Shown piece by piece: positions 55,410 through 64,000 of a stretch of DNA of 64,000 nt. Under the pieces are notes generated by a model. It made no database searches. It was not told where the DNA came from and saw only the letters and a program-made list of their open reading frames with translations. The translations under genes and the position numbers were made by a program. The DNA is from Bacteroidia bacterium (GTDB taxonomy: Bacteria > Bacteroidota > Ignavibacteria > SZUA-365), in contig JAOSJT010000001.1 in NCBI GenBank assembly GCA_027493955.1, positions 62,001 through 126,000 on the forward strand, read 5' to 3'. Each line of letters begins with the position of its first letter. Within the stretch, counting starts at the first letter, position 1.

Positions 55410-55796
55410 ATGGCTATCAGTATTGTCCGACTCGGCAGTGAACGGTTGCCCGGCGAGGGCTTGCGCATCGGTACTGTGCGTCGCCCGCCGCGCGGTGTTC
55501 CAAAAAGTGAATTCGCAGCACAAAACTGGTACGATGTATGGTATCCCAATCTGGCCCCGACTGCGGAAACCCTGAAAATGGGGCAATCGGCGAGTACGGC
55601 GACGGAGTGGACAGCATTCGTCAGAAAGTTCCGGTCGGAGATGTCCGAGCCCGACGCTGCCCGGTCTCTCGCGCTGCTGGCGGCGTTATCGCATCAGACG
55701 GACTTTTGCGTCGGTTGTTACTGCGAAGATGAGGAACGGTGTCACCGTTCCGTCTTGCGTGCGCTTTTCGCGGAGCTGGGTGCCATGCTTCGTTGA
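55410..55796 (+). CDS. DUF488-family protein
   Basis: A 128-residue cytoplasmic protein of the DUF488 family. Support is RIGTVRRPPRGVPKSEF near the N-terminus, NWYDVWYPNLAPT, and a C-terminal CVGCYCEDEERCHRSVLRALF, the conserved Cys/His block of this family. The molecular function is unknown; DUF488 proteins are associated with nucleic-acid processing or redox in some reports but this is not established. Confidence 0.85.
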   Translation: MAISIVRLGSERLPGEGLRIGTVRRPPRGVPKSEFAAQNWYDVWYPNLAPTAETLKMGQSASTATEWTAFVRKFRSEMSEPDAARSLALLAALSHQTDFCVGCYCEDEERCHRSVLRALFAELGAMLR

Positions 55797-55955
55797 AGCC
55801 CGGACGGCGGGATCGAGCATTCAGGAGACCACCGCAGCAGTGCCGGAACAATTGAACGAAGCACTTACATGGATGCCGGAGAAAAAGAATAAAACGCCTA
55901 TATTCTCTCCCTCGAAACGTCTCACGAACAGATACCTTCCGAAAGGATAATAGCT

Positions 55956-56402
55956 ATGGCGACAGGCAGCGTTACTCTCCACCGTGTGCTTCGGGCGACA
56001 CCCGAAACAGTGTATCGGGCATTTCTCGAAGCAGACGCTCTCTGTAAATGGATGCCGCCCTACGGTTTCACCGCGGAAGTGCATCATATCGAACCCCGCG
56101 TAGGGGGCACCTACCGCATGTCGTTTCGAAATTTTTCGACGGGACATGCGCACAGCTTTGGCGGCGAGTATCTCGAATTGCTACCCAATCAGCGGCTGGA
56201 CTATGTTGATCGTTTCGACGATCCGAATTTGACTGGGGATATGCGCGTCACCGTGCTGCTGACAGAGGTGTCGTGCGGTACGGAATTGACGATTACGCAG
56301 CAGGGCATTCCCGAAATTATTCCGGTGGAGATGTGCTATCTCGGATGGCAGGAGTCCTTGCTGCAGCTGGCCAATCTCGTCGAGGCGGACATCCCCGAGT
56401 GA
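55956..56402 (+). CDS. SRPBCC-fold protein of the AHSA1 (Hsp90 ATPase activator homologue) type
   Basis: A 148-residue protein: HRVLRATPETVYRAFLEADALCKWMPP, VGGTYRMSFRNFSTG, TELTITQQGIPE, and GWQESLLQLANLVEA are the usual helix-grip blocks of this family. Members bind hydrophobic ligands; the AHSA1 name is historical. AAAGGA lies about 12 bases upstream of the ATG. Confidence 0.9.
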   Translation: MATGSVTLHRVLRATPETVYRAFLEADALCKWMPPYGFTAEVHHIEPRVGGTYRMSFRNFSTGHAHSFGGEYLELLPNQRLDYVDRFDDPNLTGDMRVTVLLTEVSCGTELTITQQGIPEIIPVEMCYLGWQESLLQLANLVEADIPE

Positions 56403-56439
56403 ACCGCCGGTGGCGTGAAAGTGGCAAGGAACGACACCC

Positions 56440-57747
56440 TTACAACTTGAGAAATCGCCTCGTCCCCGCGCTGCCGCGAAGCAGATAGATACCGTCGGGC
56501 CAATCCGATACATCGAGTCGGATGTTCCCGTTAGCGAATCCCGAGTATCGCATACGTCCGAGTATGTCGGAGATGGAGAAAAATCCGTCGATATGTCCAA
56601 TGTGGATGATGTTGACTGCGGGATTCGGATGGATCGTCATCACGAATCCCCGGTCCGCTACCGATTCTGTTGTTGTAGATATCGTTTCGGCGAGCGCGGC
56701 ATGCAATTGAAGCGCAACGAGAGCCGCCGGCGCAGGTGTCGCATTGGTGAGCACGCAAATCACAGCCCCCGATGAAACATCGTACATCATTTGCGATGAG
56801 TAGCCGCGTATACTGCCGCCGTGTTGCCACACCACGCGGCGGTTGAGGATTTTTTCGGCTATGCCGAAGCCGTAATTCCCGCTGCCCACAAAGGTGGTCA
56901 TCTCCCGCAGAGACGTGCTGCCAAGCACCTTACCCGACAGCAGCGCGGCATACCATTGCAGCATTTCACTGGAGGTGGAGTACATCGCTCCGGCAGTCCA
57001 GGCGGCGCTGAGCAGGGAGTTTCTCGACGTTGCATTGACATTCCCGCCATTCGCCCAGGGATGGGCGATGATTCCGTCCAGTGCTTCGTCAATAGGGAGA
57101 AACGTGCTGTCGAGTTGCAAAGGGGTGAGTATGGAATCGCGCAGAAAACGAGAAAATGGCCTTCCCGTGGCGCGTTCGACGATCATGCCCGCGAGGAGAT
57201 AATTTGTGTTGCAATACCCCCAGGAGGTCCCTGCCGGGAAGTGTGGCGGCCCGATCCAGCTCAGCACCTCTTCCCGTGTAAATACTCGTTCGGGATTTTT
57301 CAGAATAGTGTCGGGATATCCGGTGATTTCGTTGATGTCCGCCAGACCGCTCGTGTGATTCAATAGTTGGCGAATGGTGATGTTTGCATCAATGTGCTTG
57401 AACGCCGGCAGCCGGGAGTGCAGCGAATCTTCGAGGGTCAGGAGACCGGACTCGACACATTTCAACACCGCAGCTGCGGTGAAAAGCTTGCTGTTGCTGC
57501 CAATACCGAACAGCATCGCCGGGGAGACCGGAAGCCCGGGATGTGAACCTCCGGACGTGCCCTGCCACATTTCATGCCCGGGCAGCAGAAGCCCTGCGCT
57601 GATGCCGGGGATGCCGTGCGCGATACGCATGCTGTCTAACACGCGCTGTAACTCGGAGCGCAGCAATTCGGGCAGCGGCTGCGAGGTGACGGTGCCGCAC
57701 ACAACGAAAAGAACTATGAGGTGTAACGTTGCTCTGCGCTTGATCAT
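56440..57747 (-). CDS. Serine hydrolase of the class C beta-lactamase/PBP fold with T9SS sorting domain
   Basis: About 435 residues. Signal peptide (LHLIVLFVVCGTVTSQ), then a beta-lactamase-fold domain with S-x-x-K at Ser84-Lys87 (IGSNSKLFT), Y-x-N (YCNTNY) and the QHGGSIRGYSSQ HxG motif. The last about 75 residues are a T9SS type A sorting domain (FVMTIHPNPAVNIIHIG ... DILGRMRYSG), so the enzyme is exported to the cell surface. It is probably an esterase, D-aminopeptidase or peptidoglycan hydrolase rather than a resistance factor. The start at 57747 is chosen for the signal peptide. Confidence 0.92.
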   Translation of the reverse strand: MIKRRATLHLIVLFVVCGTVTSQPLPELLRSELQRVLDSMRIAHGIPGISAGLLLPGHEMWQGTSGGSHPGLPVSPAMLFGIGSNSKLFTAAAVLKCVESGLLTLEDSLHSRLPAFKHIDANITIRQLLNHTSGLADINEITGYPDTILKNPERVFTREEVLSWIGPPHFPAGTSWGYCNTNYLLAGMIVERATGRPFSRFLRDSILTPLQLDSTFLPIDEALDGIIAHPWANGGNVNATSRNSLLSAAWTAGAMYSTSSEMLQWYAALLSGKVLGSTSLREMTTFVGSGNYGFGIAEKILNRRVVWQHGGSIRGYSSQMMYDVSSGAVICVLTNATPAPAALVALQLHAALAETISTTTESVADRGFVMTIHPNPAVNIIHIGHIDGFFSISDILGRMRYSGFANGNIRLDVSDWPDGIYLLRGSAGTRRFLKL

Positions 57748-58066
57748 TTTCCGGTGAACGTGCAGTGTGCGGGGAACATGATAACAATCCACAACATGCA
57801 GAGAAGATAACGCGTTAGCCGTGGACGCACAATCATCTGATGAGTGGTCCTGAGAGACAAACCCCCGCAGATCCTGCTTCTCTGCACACGAGGTCGAGCC
57901 CTTCCGTGAAAAAATACTTGCATGGAGTACAAAGGAGCAGTAAGTTTCCACCGTACACATTTTCATGGTTCTGAATTACACGGTCACAGGGCCTTCTGTC
58001 GTAAAAACAGAAGCATCCTTCCTGTATATACCTACGACATCACTCACCATTTAAGGACGGGTCACC
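57748..58066. other. Divergent intergenic region
   Basis: About 320 bases between the beta-lactamase-fold gene and the S74 protein gene. It should contain both promoters. An AAGGA lies 11 bases before the 58067 start. No gene or repeat was seen. Confidence 0.4.
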
Positions 58067-59425
58067 ATGAAGGCAATTACCATTTTTCTCTTCGCAGTCT
58101 GTCTGAGCGCACTGCCGGTATCCGCACAGGATATTGAAGCGAAACTTTCGGGAGCGACACCATCACAGGGATTCACCATCAAGGACAATGGTGGCACAAA
58201 TCTGTTCACGCTCCGCGGCAATGGCCGACTCGGTATGGGTACGATGAATCCCGTCGGGTCCATTCACATCGAGGGAACGTCCGGTTCTTTTAACGCGCTT
58301 CGCGTCTACACGTCTACTCCCGACGGCTGGTCCGGGATATTATTGAACCAGAGTGGCGCGGGTAACGCTGCACGGTTTGTCATCAACAATACCACGTCGA
58401 CCAATAGTTGCCTCGAAGCCTCGACCAACGGGCTCGGAGCTGCCATAAACGCCAATAGCAGCAACGCCAGCGGGAAGTTGTTGGAACTCATGAACAGCAA
58501 CACATCGAGATTTCTCGTCGAAACGGATGGGACGGTAAGCATGGGAGGCAACCTCGGCATTGGCACTTCGTCTCCGTACGGTAGACTGGATATTCAAGGT
58601 ACCGCATCGGCGAATGCCATCCGCATCACACCATGGACCAGCAACGGGTCAGGGATATACATCAAACAGGACGGTTCCGGAAATGCCGCGCGCTTCGATA
58701 TTGCAATGTCCACATCAACGAACAACTGCCTGGAAGCGACAACCAACGCTTCGGCACCGGCGATCTGGGCGAATAATACCAATACGGGAGTCACCGCGCG
58801 CATCTTTCAGGCGAATAATGGATCCTCTATCACACGATTTTTTATTGAATGTGGCGGAAATGTCGGTATCGGTGTTGATGACGCGACGCAGGATCTCGAC
58901 GTACTCAACAACGCACGGTTTAGAGGAGTTATTTCATCCGCCTACTCTGCTCCGCTGAATCTCACGTCCACCGGAGTACTGACAATGGCGACATCTGACA
59001 TGCGCCTGAAAACACATATCACCAGGCTTCATGGGTCACTTGAAAAAGTCATGAAACTTCGGGGAGTGCGCTACAACTGGAAATCCGATCCGGACGGCGA
59101 TCTCCGCATCGGCTTCATTGCACAGGAGGTCAGGGACGTGGTACCGGAAGTCGTGTACACCAATCCTGTTGACGGCTTTCTGGGGCTCAATTATGCGGAA
59201 CTCACCGCTGTACTCGCCGAAGCAATGCAGGAGCAGCAACTCCTTATTAATGCGCTGCAGAAGAGAACGGATGAAGTTGCCTCGTTGAAGCAGCGGGTGC
59301 AAGAACTTGAACAACAGTACGCTCAGGTCCGTCAACTCGAGTCCGATCTCAACGCGCTGAAGGCCCTGCTGAGAGAACGCACCGGGGATACAGGCGCCGT
59401 TCAGGCCTCCCTGCAGATGAAGTGA
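58067..59425 (+). CDS. Secreted tail-fibre-domain protein with S74 intramolecular chaperone domain
   Basis: A 452-residue exported protein: signal peptide MKAITIFLFAVCLSALPVSA, then a beta-helical or fibre-like central region with repeated GNAARF-N-T-STN-CLEA-TN units (two copies about 120 residues apart) and NLGIGTSSP/NVGIGVDD collagen-like fibre motifs, then the S74 endosialidase chaperone domain beginning SDMRLKTHI (Ser-Lys dyad) with IGFIAQEVRDVVPEVV and LNYAELTAVLAEAM, and a C-terminal coiled coil. S74 domains trimerise the fibre and self-cleave. Common in Bacteroidota surface proteins as well as phage tail fibres. No phage genes are near. Confidence 0.9.
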   Translation: MKAITIFLFAVCLSALPVSAQDIEAKLSGATPSQGFTIKDNGGTNLFTLRGNGRLGMGTMNPVGSIHIEGTSGSFNALRVYTSTPDGWSGILLNQSGAGNAARFVINNTTSTNSCLEASTNGLGAAINANSSNASGKLLELMNSNTSRFLVETDGTVSMGGNLGIGTSSPYGRLDIQGTASANAIRITPWTSNGSGIYIKQDGSGNAARFDIAMSTSTNNCLEATTNASAPAIWANNTNTGVTARIFQANNGSSITRFFIECGGNVGIGVDDATQDLDVLNNARFRGVISSAYSAPLNLTSTGVLTMATSDMRLKTHITRLHGSLEKVMKLRGVRYNWKSDPDGDLRIGFIAQEVRDVVPEVVYTNPVDGFLGLNYAELTAVLAEAMQEQQLLINALQKRTDEVASLKQRVQELEQQYAQVRQLESDLNALKALLRERTGDTGAVQASLQMK

Positions 59426-59438
59426 GCGAGGCGACGAA

Positions 59439-60218
59439 ATGAAAACCATAATGATATTCTTCATCGCTTTGTTTGTGGTGCACATGGCCAATGCGCAACG
59501 AGGCGATATGACCGTGGCGACTGCGGCGCAGCTTACCGTGCCGGCCGGCGCGCAGATATGCGCAGACAGAATATTCGCGAATAATCCCGGCTATGGTGCG
59601 CTCACCATTGCGAACGCGAACTGTCTGTGTCCCGGCATGTCGGTGGTCCCGGTGGAACTCCTCGCGTTCAGCGCCTCGGCCGACAATGGTATCGTACTCC
59701 TACGTTGGACCACCGCGACCGAACTCAACTGCCACGGCTTCGAGGTACAAAAAGCCGCTCACGGCGGGGGAGCGGAATGGCTGGCGCTCGGATTTGTTGA
59801 AGGTGCCGGAAGCACAACGGAACGGAGAGACTACTTTTTCAGCGATCCGGGGACGAATGAAGGCACTGCGTTCTATCGTCTCCGTATTATCGATTACGAC
59901 GGCTCTTTCGCGTACTCTCCTGTCGTCGAGGTTCGATTCGTGACGCGGGTGTTGCCGTATACGATGTATCCGGTCTATCCCAACCCGGCGACAGAAAACA
60001 TTACCGTCTCCTTCACACTTCCGGAAGCCGCGAGTGTATCGCTCACACTCTACACGGTAGCAGGCACCGAGGTCACCAGGGTGATGGAACCGCGGGAATT
60101 CAGCGCCGGCTTCCACGCGGCGACGCTACCGACCTCAGGTTTGAGCCCCGGGACCTACGTTATCGAGTTGCAGGCAGGTGCAGTCCGTCGGACGCAAACG
60201 GTGGTTCTGCTCCAGTGA
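59439..60218 (+). CDS. Secreted protein with T9SS type A sorting domain
   Basis: A 259-residue protein: signal peptide MKTIMIFFIALFVVHMANAQ, a beta-rich region (VPVELLAFSASADNGIVLLRWTTATELNCHGFEVQ, split here as VELLAFSA and TATELNCHGFEV, the usual lead into the fibronectin-like segment) and a C-terminal TMYPVYPNPATENITVSF ... GTYVIELQ sorting domain. It follows the S74 protein by 13 bases, probably in one operon and exported together or partnering on the surface. No enzyme motif is seen. Confidence 0.88.
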   Translation: MKTIMIFFIALFVVHMANAQRGDMTVATAAQLTVPAGAQICADRIFANNPGYGALTIANANCLCPGMSVVPVELLAFSASADNGIVLLRWTTATELNCHGFEVQKAAHGGGAEWLALGFVEGAGSTTERRDYFFSDPGTNEGTAFYRLRIIDYDGSFAYSPVVEVRFVTRVLPYTMYPVYPNPATENITVSFTLPEAASVSLTLYTVAGTEVTRVMEPREFSAGFHAATLPTSGLSPGTYVIELQAGAVRRTQTVVLLQ

Positions 60219-60602
60219 TCTGAGCTGATACGGCGAACCATCTGCAGAGGACAGACGGAATCGCTCTTTCACGGAAGCACAAGCGATGGAAATATTCCTT
60301 CCGTCTGACCTGCGTTCCGCGCGGAGCGGACGGACAAGGATGATTGTGGTGTGCGATACTCTTCATCACAGTGGGCGAACGGCACGGTGAAAGACGAGAA
60401 CTAAAACCCGTCCGGGTATCCGGGAGCGGTATGGTGCGCCGTTTGCGCATTGGATGCGAAGCGCAAGTACTTCGTGAAGAACGACGTACCCGGGGTGGGG
60501 CATTTTCGCGATGCCGGACTGTTCGAGGGAATTGAAAGGCCTGCTTTCCTCGTGATCGCCATTGCAGTATCTTATAGTTTTTGCTCACCTTTTGGATGAA
60601 TC
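60219..60602. other. Intergenic region with a hairpin
   Basis: About 380 bases. It contains a nested hairpin, CAGACGGAA (60252-60260) with TTCCGTCTG (60299-60307), enclosing TCGCT (60261-60265) with AGCGA (60282-60286). No T tract follows. No gene is supported. Confidence 0.45.
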
Positions 60603-61685
60603 ATGCAAATCGGTATCGTCGGTCTTCCCTTCAGCGGCAAATCCACACTGTTTCAAACGATGACGCGCAGCTACCTCGACGAACAGGCGTTGGCGCGCAA
60701 GCAGACCAACATTGCCGTGGTCAAGGTACCGGACGCACGCGTGGACAAACTCGCGGAATACTACAATCCCAGGAAACTGGTCTATACGTCCGTGGAATTT
60801 GTGGACGTCGTCGGTCTGAAGAAGGGAGATCAGTCATCCACCCAGTTCACCGGCAATTTCCTGGCCGGGGTTAAAACCAACGACGCGCTGATTCACGTGG
60901 TGCGTTTGTTCGACGATCCGCTGTATCCGCATCCGGAGGGGTCCATCGACGCGTTGCGAGATGTTGAAATTCTGGAAACGGAGTTCATTCTCTCGGATCT
61001 GGCTATGATCGAATCGCGCATGGAGAAATTGCGCAAGCAGGCCATGAAGGCACCGGATGACAAGACGAAGGCTGAAGTGCGCATCATGGAGCGCTTCCAG
61101 GCTGCGCTCGAGCAAGAGCAGCCTTTGCGGACCCTGGACCTCGATCCGAATGACAGAGCGGTGATCAAAGGATATCAGTTCCTCAGTCTCAAACCGGTCC
61201 TTGTGGTACTGAATCTCGCAGAAGAGCAACTCGGCGATATAGCCATGCAGGTGCAACGTGTGCGCGAAGCTGTTCAATCGAAGGGTATGGCGGTGGACGC
61301 GTTTGCGGGGAAAATCGAAATGGAACTCGCGCAACTCGACGATGCCGAGGCGTCCGAATTCATGAAGGACTATGGAATCGCCGAGTCGGCCCTTACGCGT
61401 ATCATCCGCTCCGCCTATGATATGCTCGGTCTGATTTCCTTCCTGACCTTCGGAGAGGATGAATGCCGTGCGTGGACCATACGGCGTAATACGCCGGCCC
61501 AGGAAGCCGCCGGCGCGATACATACGGACCTCATGACGCGCTTCATTCGCGCGGAAGTCGTGCACTTCGATGATTTCGTGAAGCATGGATCCATCCAGGC
61601 CTGCAAAGACGCCGGGCACTGGCGTCTCGAAGGGAAGGAATACGTGGTCAAAGACGGAGACATGATCACCGTCCGTCACGGCTAG
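60603..61685 (+). CDS. ychF: YchF/OLA1-family ATPase
   Basis: A 360-residue Obg-superfamily P-loop protein. G1 is GLPFSGKST (residues 7-15) instead of the usual GLPNVGKST, FVDVVGLKKGDQ gives the switch region, LVVLNLAEE replaces NKxD as in YchF (hence ATP preference), and a C-terminal TGS domain ends IRAEVVHFDDFVKHGSIQACK. YchF acts at the ribosome and in redox stress response. PFSGKST is a lineage-type variation, not a loss. Confidence 0.93.
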   Translation: MQIGIVGLPFSGKSTLFQTMTRSYLDEQALARKQTNIAVVKVPDARVDKLAEYYNPRKLVYTSVEFVDVVGLKKGDQSSTQFTGNFLAGVKTNDALIHVVRLFDDPLYPHPEGSIDALRDVEILETEFILSDLAMIESRMEKLRKQAMKAPDDKTKAEVRIMERFQAALEQEQPLRTLDLDPNDRAVIKGYQFLSLKPVLVVLNLAEEQLGDIAMQVQRVREAVQSKGMAVDAFAGKIEMELAQLDDAEASEFMKDYGIAESALTRIIRSAYDMLGLISFLTFGEDECRAWTIRRNTPAQEAAGAIHTDLMTRFIRAEVVHFDDFVKHGSIQACKDAGHWRLEGKEYVVKDGDMITVRHG

Positions 61686-61756
61686 GAAGCGGGAGCGGAA
61701 CGCTGCGAATGGAAATCATCAGAGAGTAGACGTATCAGGTAAAAGGGAAGGGATCG

Positions 61757-61832
61757 CGAAAAGGAAAAAGGGTGAAATGGTAGGACGCTATTTGATGAGC
61801 ATTCTTACCTTTTCACCATTTTTCCTTTTCAC
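61757..61832. repeat. Imperfect long inverted repeat
   Basis: Left arm 61757-61782 and right arm 61806-61832 are complementary at about 24 of 26 positions (AAAAGGAAAAAGGGTGAAA against TTTCACCATTTTTCCTTTTC), with a 23-base loop. Purine/pyrimidine-rich, without a following T tract. Confidence 0.7.
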
Positions 61833-61914
61833 CGTTTCACGAGCGTCCGACGGTCCACACCGATCAGGCGAAATCGTCAATCGTTCCGCCTATAGGCGGA
61901 TCAATCGAAAATAC

Positions 61915-61950
61915 AAAAGCCTGACCACGTGACGGACAGGCTTTTTCGTT
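61915..61950 (+). terminator. Intrinsic terminator-like hairpin
   Basis: 9-bp stem AAAAGCCTG (61915-61923) with CAGGCTTTT (61937-61945), loop of 13 bases, then TCGTT. The nearest plus-strand gene is ychF, stop at 61685, so it may end that unit. Confidence 0.65.
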
Positions 61951-62057
61951 CAGTGAACGTGCACAGAAAGGTATACTGCAATATACTCGTGCGGAGAGGC
62001 GTTGTCAAGAACAAGTCTAAATACGCTTTACCGCGTCAAGACGAGCGGGGAGATTTC

Positions 62058-62483
62058 TCAGGTGTCGAGGCGGAAGAGACGACGCGCACGGTTCAGCACG
62101 CGCTGTGTCCCCGTGCCCAGAATGATCCCGGTGGAGAGCAAAGCGCCGACGGTGTTCGCGATCATGTCGTAGGGATCGAGCATACGGGATGTGGCGACAT
62201 CCTGATACACCTCGCTGAGTATACCGAAAGCGACGGTGGCGGCGAACGAGGCAAAAAGCGCTTTCGCAGGGGAGGAAAATCGTGGCAGCGGAAGCTCCAG
62301 CGCAAGCCAGAGCAGGGCTTGCTGAACACCGAAAAGCAGAATATGCGCTATCTTGTCCGGCTGCCAGATCCGGACGACAGGGAAGGACGTCCCCGGGAGC
62401 GACAGCAGGGTCATGATGAACAGGAACCAGACGACGGCGGGGAGAGCGGTACGCAAGCGAGCGCGTCGTTCATCCTGTGACAT
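62058..62483 (-). CDS. VanZ-like membrane protein
   Basis: A 141-residue protein with about four transmembrane helices (VVWFLFIMTLLSLPG, HILLFGVQQALLWLAL, ALFASFAATVAFGILSEVYQ, MIANTVGALLSTGIIL). The pattern DKIAHILLFG ... FGILSEVYQ ... DPYDMIANTVGALL is the VanZ-family signature, named after teicoplanin resistance but with no known general function. Its 5' end overlaps the stop of the downstream-encoded nnr gene by 14 bases, indicating coupling. Confidence 0.88.
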   Translation of the reverse strand: MSQDERRARLRTALPAVVWFLFIMTLLSLPGTSFPVVRIWQPDKIAHILLFGVQQALLWLALELPLPRFSSPAKALFASFAATVAFGILSEVYQDVATSRMLDPYDMIANTVGALLSTGIILGTGTQRVLNRARRLFRLDT

Positions 62484-64000
62484 GCGGAGAAAAATCCTTC
62501 AGAATCGACGCAAAGGAGGAAAGCAGATCCGTCGCGATCAGACCGTATTCCCCAACCCGATCTCTTGCGTGATCTCCCGCCTGACCGTGGAGATACACCC
62601 CCGCGCTGGCAGCGTGCTCCGATGAACAACCCTGAGCGCGGAATCCGGCTATGATACCGCTCAGCACGTCTCCCGCGCCGGCGGTCGCCATACCGGGGTT
62701 GCCGGTGGGATTGATAAAGACGTTTCCGTCTCTGCTGGCGATAACTGTCGGAGCGCCTTTGAGTACCAGTGTCACACCGAACTCCACCGCGAAGGTCTGC
62801 GACAAACTTATGCGTTTGGTCTCGATCTCCTCCTTGGATTGCGAGACAAGACGTGAAAATTCTCCCACATGCGGTGTCAGAATAACCTCCGCGTTGGTTT
62901 TTTGCAGCAGGTTGAGATGACCACCGAGCGCGTACAAAGCATCTGCGTCCAGCAACAGCGGTGCGGATGCGTGTTCGACAATGCGGCGGACCAGATTCTG
63001 CGTTTCGTACTGTCGGGAAATTCCGGGACCGATTACAGTGATACTTGCGCTGTTGATACGCTCGAGTATTTTGTCGAAATCCTTGAGACTGAGCGTTCCT
63101 TCATCGGTCTCATTCAGGGGAACCGTCATGACTTCCGTGAGCTTGATCTCGAAAATCGAATTCAGGCTGGCCGGTACTCCGAGATGCACGATCCCCGCTC
63201 CGCTCCGCAACGCCGCTTCGGAGGCCAGGACGGCCGCACCGGTCAGTCCGACGGATCCGGCGAGGACGAAGACGTTCCCCATCTGGTATTTGTGGACGTC
63301 GAATGCGCGTCGGGGCAGCATAGCGATGACGTCGCGACTTTCGAGGAGGAATGCGCTCGCGGCGCTGCGCAGCACAGCCGCGTCCGGCAGCCCGATGTCA
63401 ACCACGCGGACCTTCCCGGCATGCGCGCGGCCTTTGCGAAGAAGTACCCCGCGCTTGTAGGCACCCATGGTGGCAGTGCACCCGGCGCGCACGGCACAGC
63501 CGAGAACATCCCCTGTATCGGCACTGATTCCTGTGGGTACATCGATGGACAGAACAGGAACCGGCGAGGAATTGATGACCTCGACAACCTCCGCGAGTTC
63601 TCCCGTAAGGGGCGAGGCAAGACCAGTACCGAGCATGGCGTCTACGAGCAGGGCGGGTCCTTGCCGGAGGAGATCCGCGAGTTGGGCGCTGCCTCGGAAA
63701 AGGGATACATGCAGGGTATCGCTGCTGCTCTCCATGCGCCGGAGAATGTCGAGATTCGTGCGAGCGTCTCCCAGAATACTCTCATCCGGAGCCAGTGTCA
63801 ATACATCCACGTGAACGCCGCGGTTGTGCAGATGACGGGCGATCGCGAAGCCGTCCCCTCCGTTGTTGCCTTTCCCGCATACGATCAGAACGCGTTTCCC
63901 GGAGAGAGGCCCGAATTCCGCTTCGGCCACATCTGCCGAACCGCGGGCGGCATTTTCCATGAGTACAACACCAGGAATGCCAAATTCCTCGATACCTGTC
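62470..64000 (-). CDS. nnr: Bifunctional NAD(P)H-hydrate epimerase/dehydratase (5' end beyond the window)
   Basis: The frame is open from the right edge: codons before the ATG at 63960 read EEFGIPGVVLMENAARG, the epimerase N-terminus, so the start lies outside the window. NnrE (YjeF_N) domain: GKGNNGGDGFAIARHL, LVDAMLGTGLASPLTG, SIDVPTGISADTG. NnrD (carbohydrate-kinase-like) domain: VFVLAGSVGLTGAAVLAS, VILTPHVGEFSRL, VLKGAPTVIA and GNPGMATAGAGDVLSGIIAGF (the catalytic GxGD). The enzyme repairs damaged hydrated NADH and NADPH using ADP. At least 509 residues are visible, with only the first few missing. Confidence 0.93.
   Translation of the reverse strand, partial: TGIEEFGIPGVVLMENAARGSADVAEAEFGPLSGKRVLIVCGKGNNGGDGFAIARHLHNRGVHVDVLTLAPDESILGDARTNLDILRRMESSSDTLHVSLFRGSAQLADLLRQGPALLVDAMLGTGLASPLTGELAEVVEVINSSPVPVLSIDVPTGISADTGDVLGCAVRAGCTATMGAYKRGVLLRKGRAHAGKVRVVDIGLPDAAVLRSAASAFLLESRDVIAMLPRRAFDVHKYQMGNVFVLAGSVGLTGAAVLASEAALRSGAGIVHLGVPASLNSIFEIKLTEVMTVPLNETDEGTLSLKDFDKILERINSASITVIGPGISRQYETQNLVRRIVEHASAPLLLDADALYALGGHLNLLQKTNAEVILTPHVGEFSRLVSQSKEEIETKRISLSQTFAVEFGVTLVLKGAPTVIASRDGNVFINPTGNPGMATAGAGDVLSGIIAGFRAQGCSSEHAASAGVYLHGQAGDHARDRVGEYGLIATDLLSSFASILKDFSPHVTG

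Larger units (their letters stand above)
61686..62057. other. Intergenic region with inverted repeat and terminator
   Basis: About 370 bases between ychF and the VanZ-like gene. It holds a long inverted repeat (61757-61832) and a T-rich hairpin (61915-61945), both listed separately, and a 16-base palindrome TCCGCCTATAGGCGGA near 61885-61900. No gene is supported. Confidence 0.5.

Noticed and set aside
58067-59425. Prophage tail-fibre gene
   Set aside because: Has a bacterial signal peptide and sits beside a T9SS cargo gene; no structural, lysis or integrase gene nearby. The recombinase at 25171 is 33 kb away and degenerate.

Overview
The window looks like a chromosomal segment of a free-living, LPS-bearing Gram-negative bacterium of the Bacteroidota/Chlorobiota (FCB) assemblage, most like Ignavibacteria or Kapabacteria. 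The evidence is three proteins with type IX secretion (T9SS type A) C-terminal sorting domains, including the hallmark NYPNPFNPST motif, secreted proteins with BNR or PD40 propellers, an S74 tail-fibre-domain protein, lpxK with a DUF374 acyltransferase, and a fused E1 alpha/beta 2-oxo acid dehydrogenase. The G+C content is fairly high by eye (not computed). Several promoters fit a sigma70 TTGaca-17-TAtaaT pattern rather than the Bacteroides -33/-7 type. Placement below phylum level is inference. I saw no rRNA, tRNA or CRISPR array, no intact insertion sequence and no prophage, so this is mostly core chromosome with small accessory spots.

Layout. 1-2.7 kb: truncated sirtuin and a penicillin-acylase-family hydrolase. 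3.2-8 kb: OmpA/PD40 envelope protein, two small unknown genes, a nitrilase-family amidase, then DUF374 acyltransferase and lpxK. 8-14.4 kb (minus strand): DksA/TraR zinc finger, mnmG, a probable structured RNA, a beta-CASP RNase and the E1 fusion. 14.6-17.7 kb: HU, YifB/ComM and a WecG/TagA glycosyltransferase. 18-24.7 kb: an unknown acidic protein facing a candidate small RNA, then a signalling island with a membrane histidine kinase and response regulator divergent from a sensory [FeFe]-hydrogenase-like histidine kinase and a receiver-PAS-kinase.

25-30 kb: a tyrosine recombinase lacking its nucleophile, aat, glgB and a methyltransferase. 30.2-31.5 kb: a RAYT-like protein whose HUH motif has become EVE, flanked by two REP-like palindromes. 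31.7-45.2 kb: secreted proteins and metalloproteases (M49-like, M64, T9SS cargo), two lipoproteins, a DHOD-like enzyme, and murA with a propeller gene and a secreted unknown. 45.6-50 kb: coiled-coil membrane protein, acyl-CoA carboxylase beta subunit, UMF1 transporter and nusB. 50.2-52.9 kb: a tightly coupled GO-repair operon (mutT-mutY-ogg2-ABC ATPase) with mutY broken by an in-frame TAG. 53.3-64 kb: citrate synthase, small enzymes, a beta-lactamase-fold T9SS protein, an S74 and T9SS surface pair, ychF, VanZ-like protein and a truncated NAD(P)H-hydrate repair enzyme.

The main functional modules are envelope building (lpxK, DUF374, murA, OmpA, WecG), T9SS-exported surface proteins, redox-linked signalling at 19-24.7 kb, and oxidised-guanine repair at 50-53 kb. 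The most unusual items are the sensory hydrogenase module, the RAYT-like gene with its repeats, the interrupted mutY, the nucleophile-less recombinase and two candidate non-coding RNAs.
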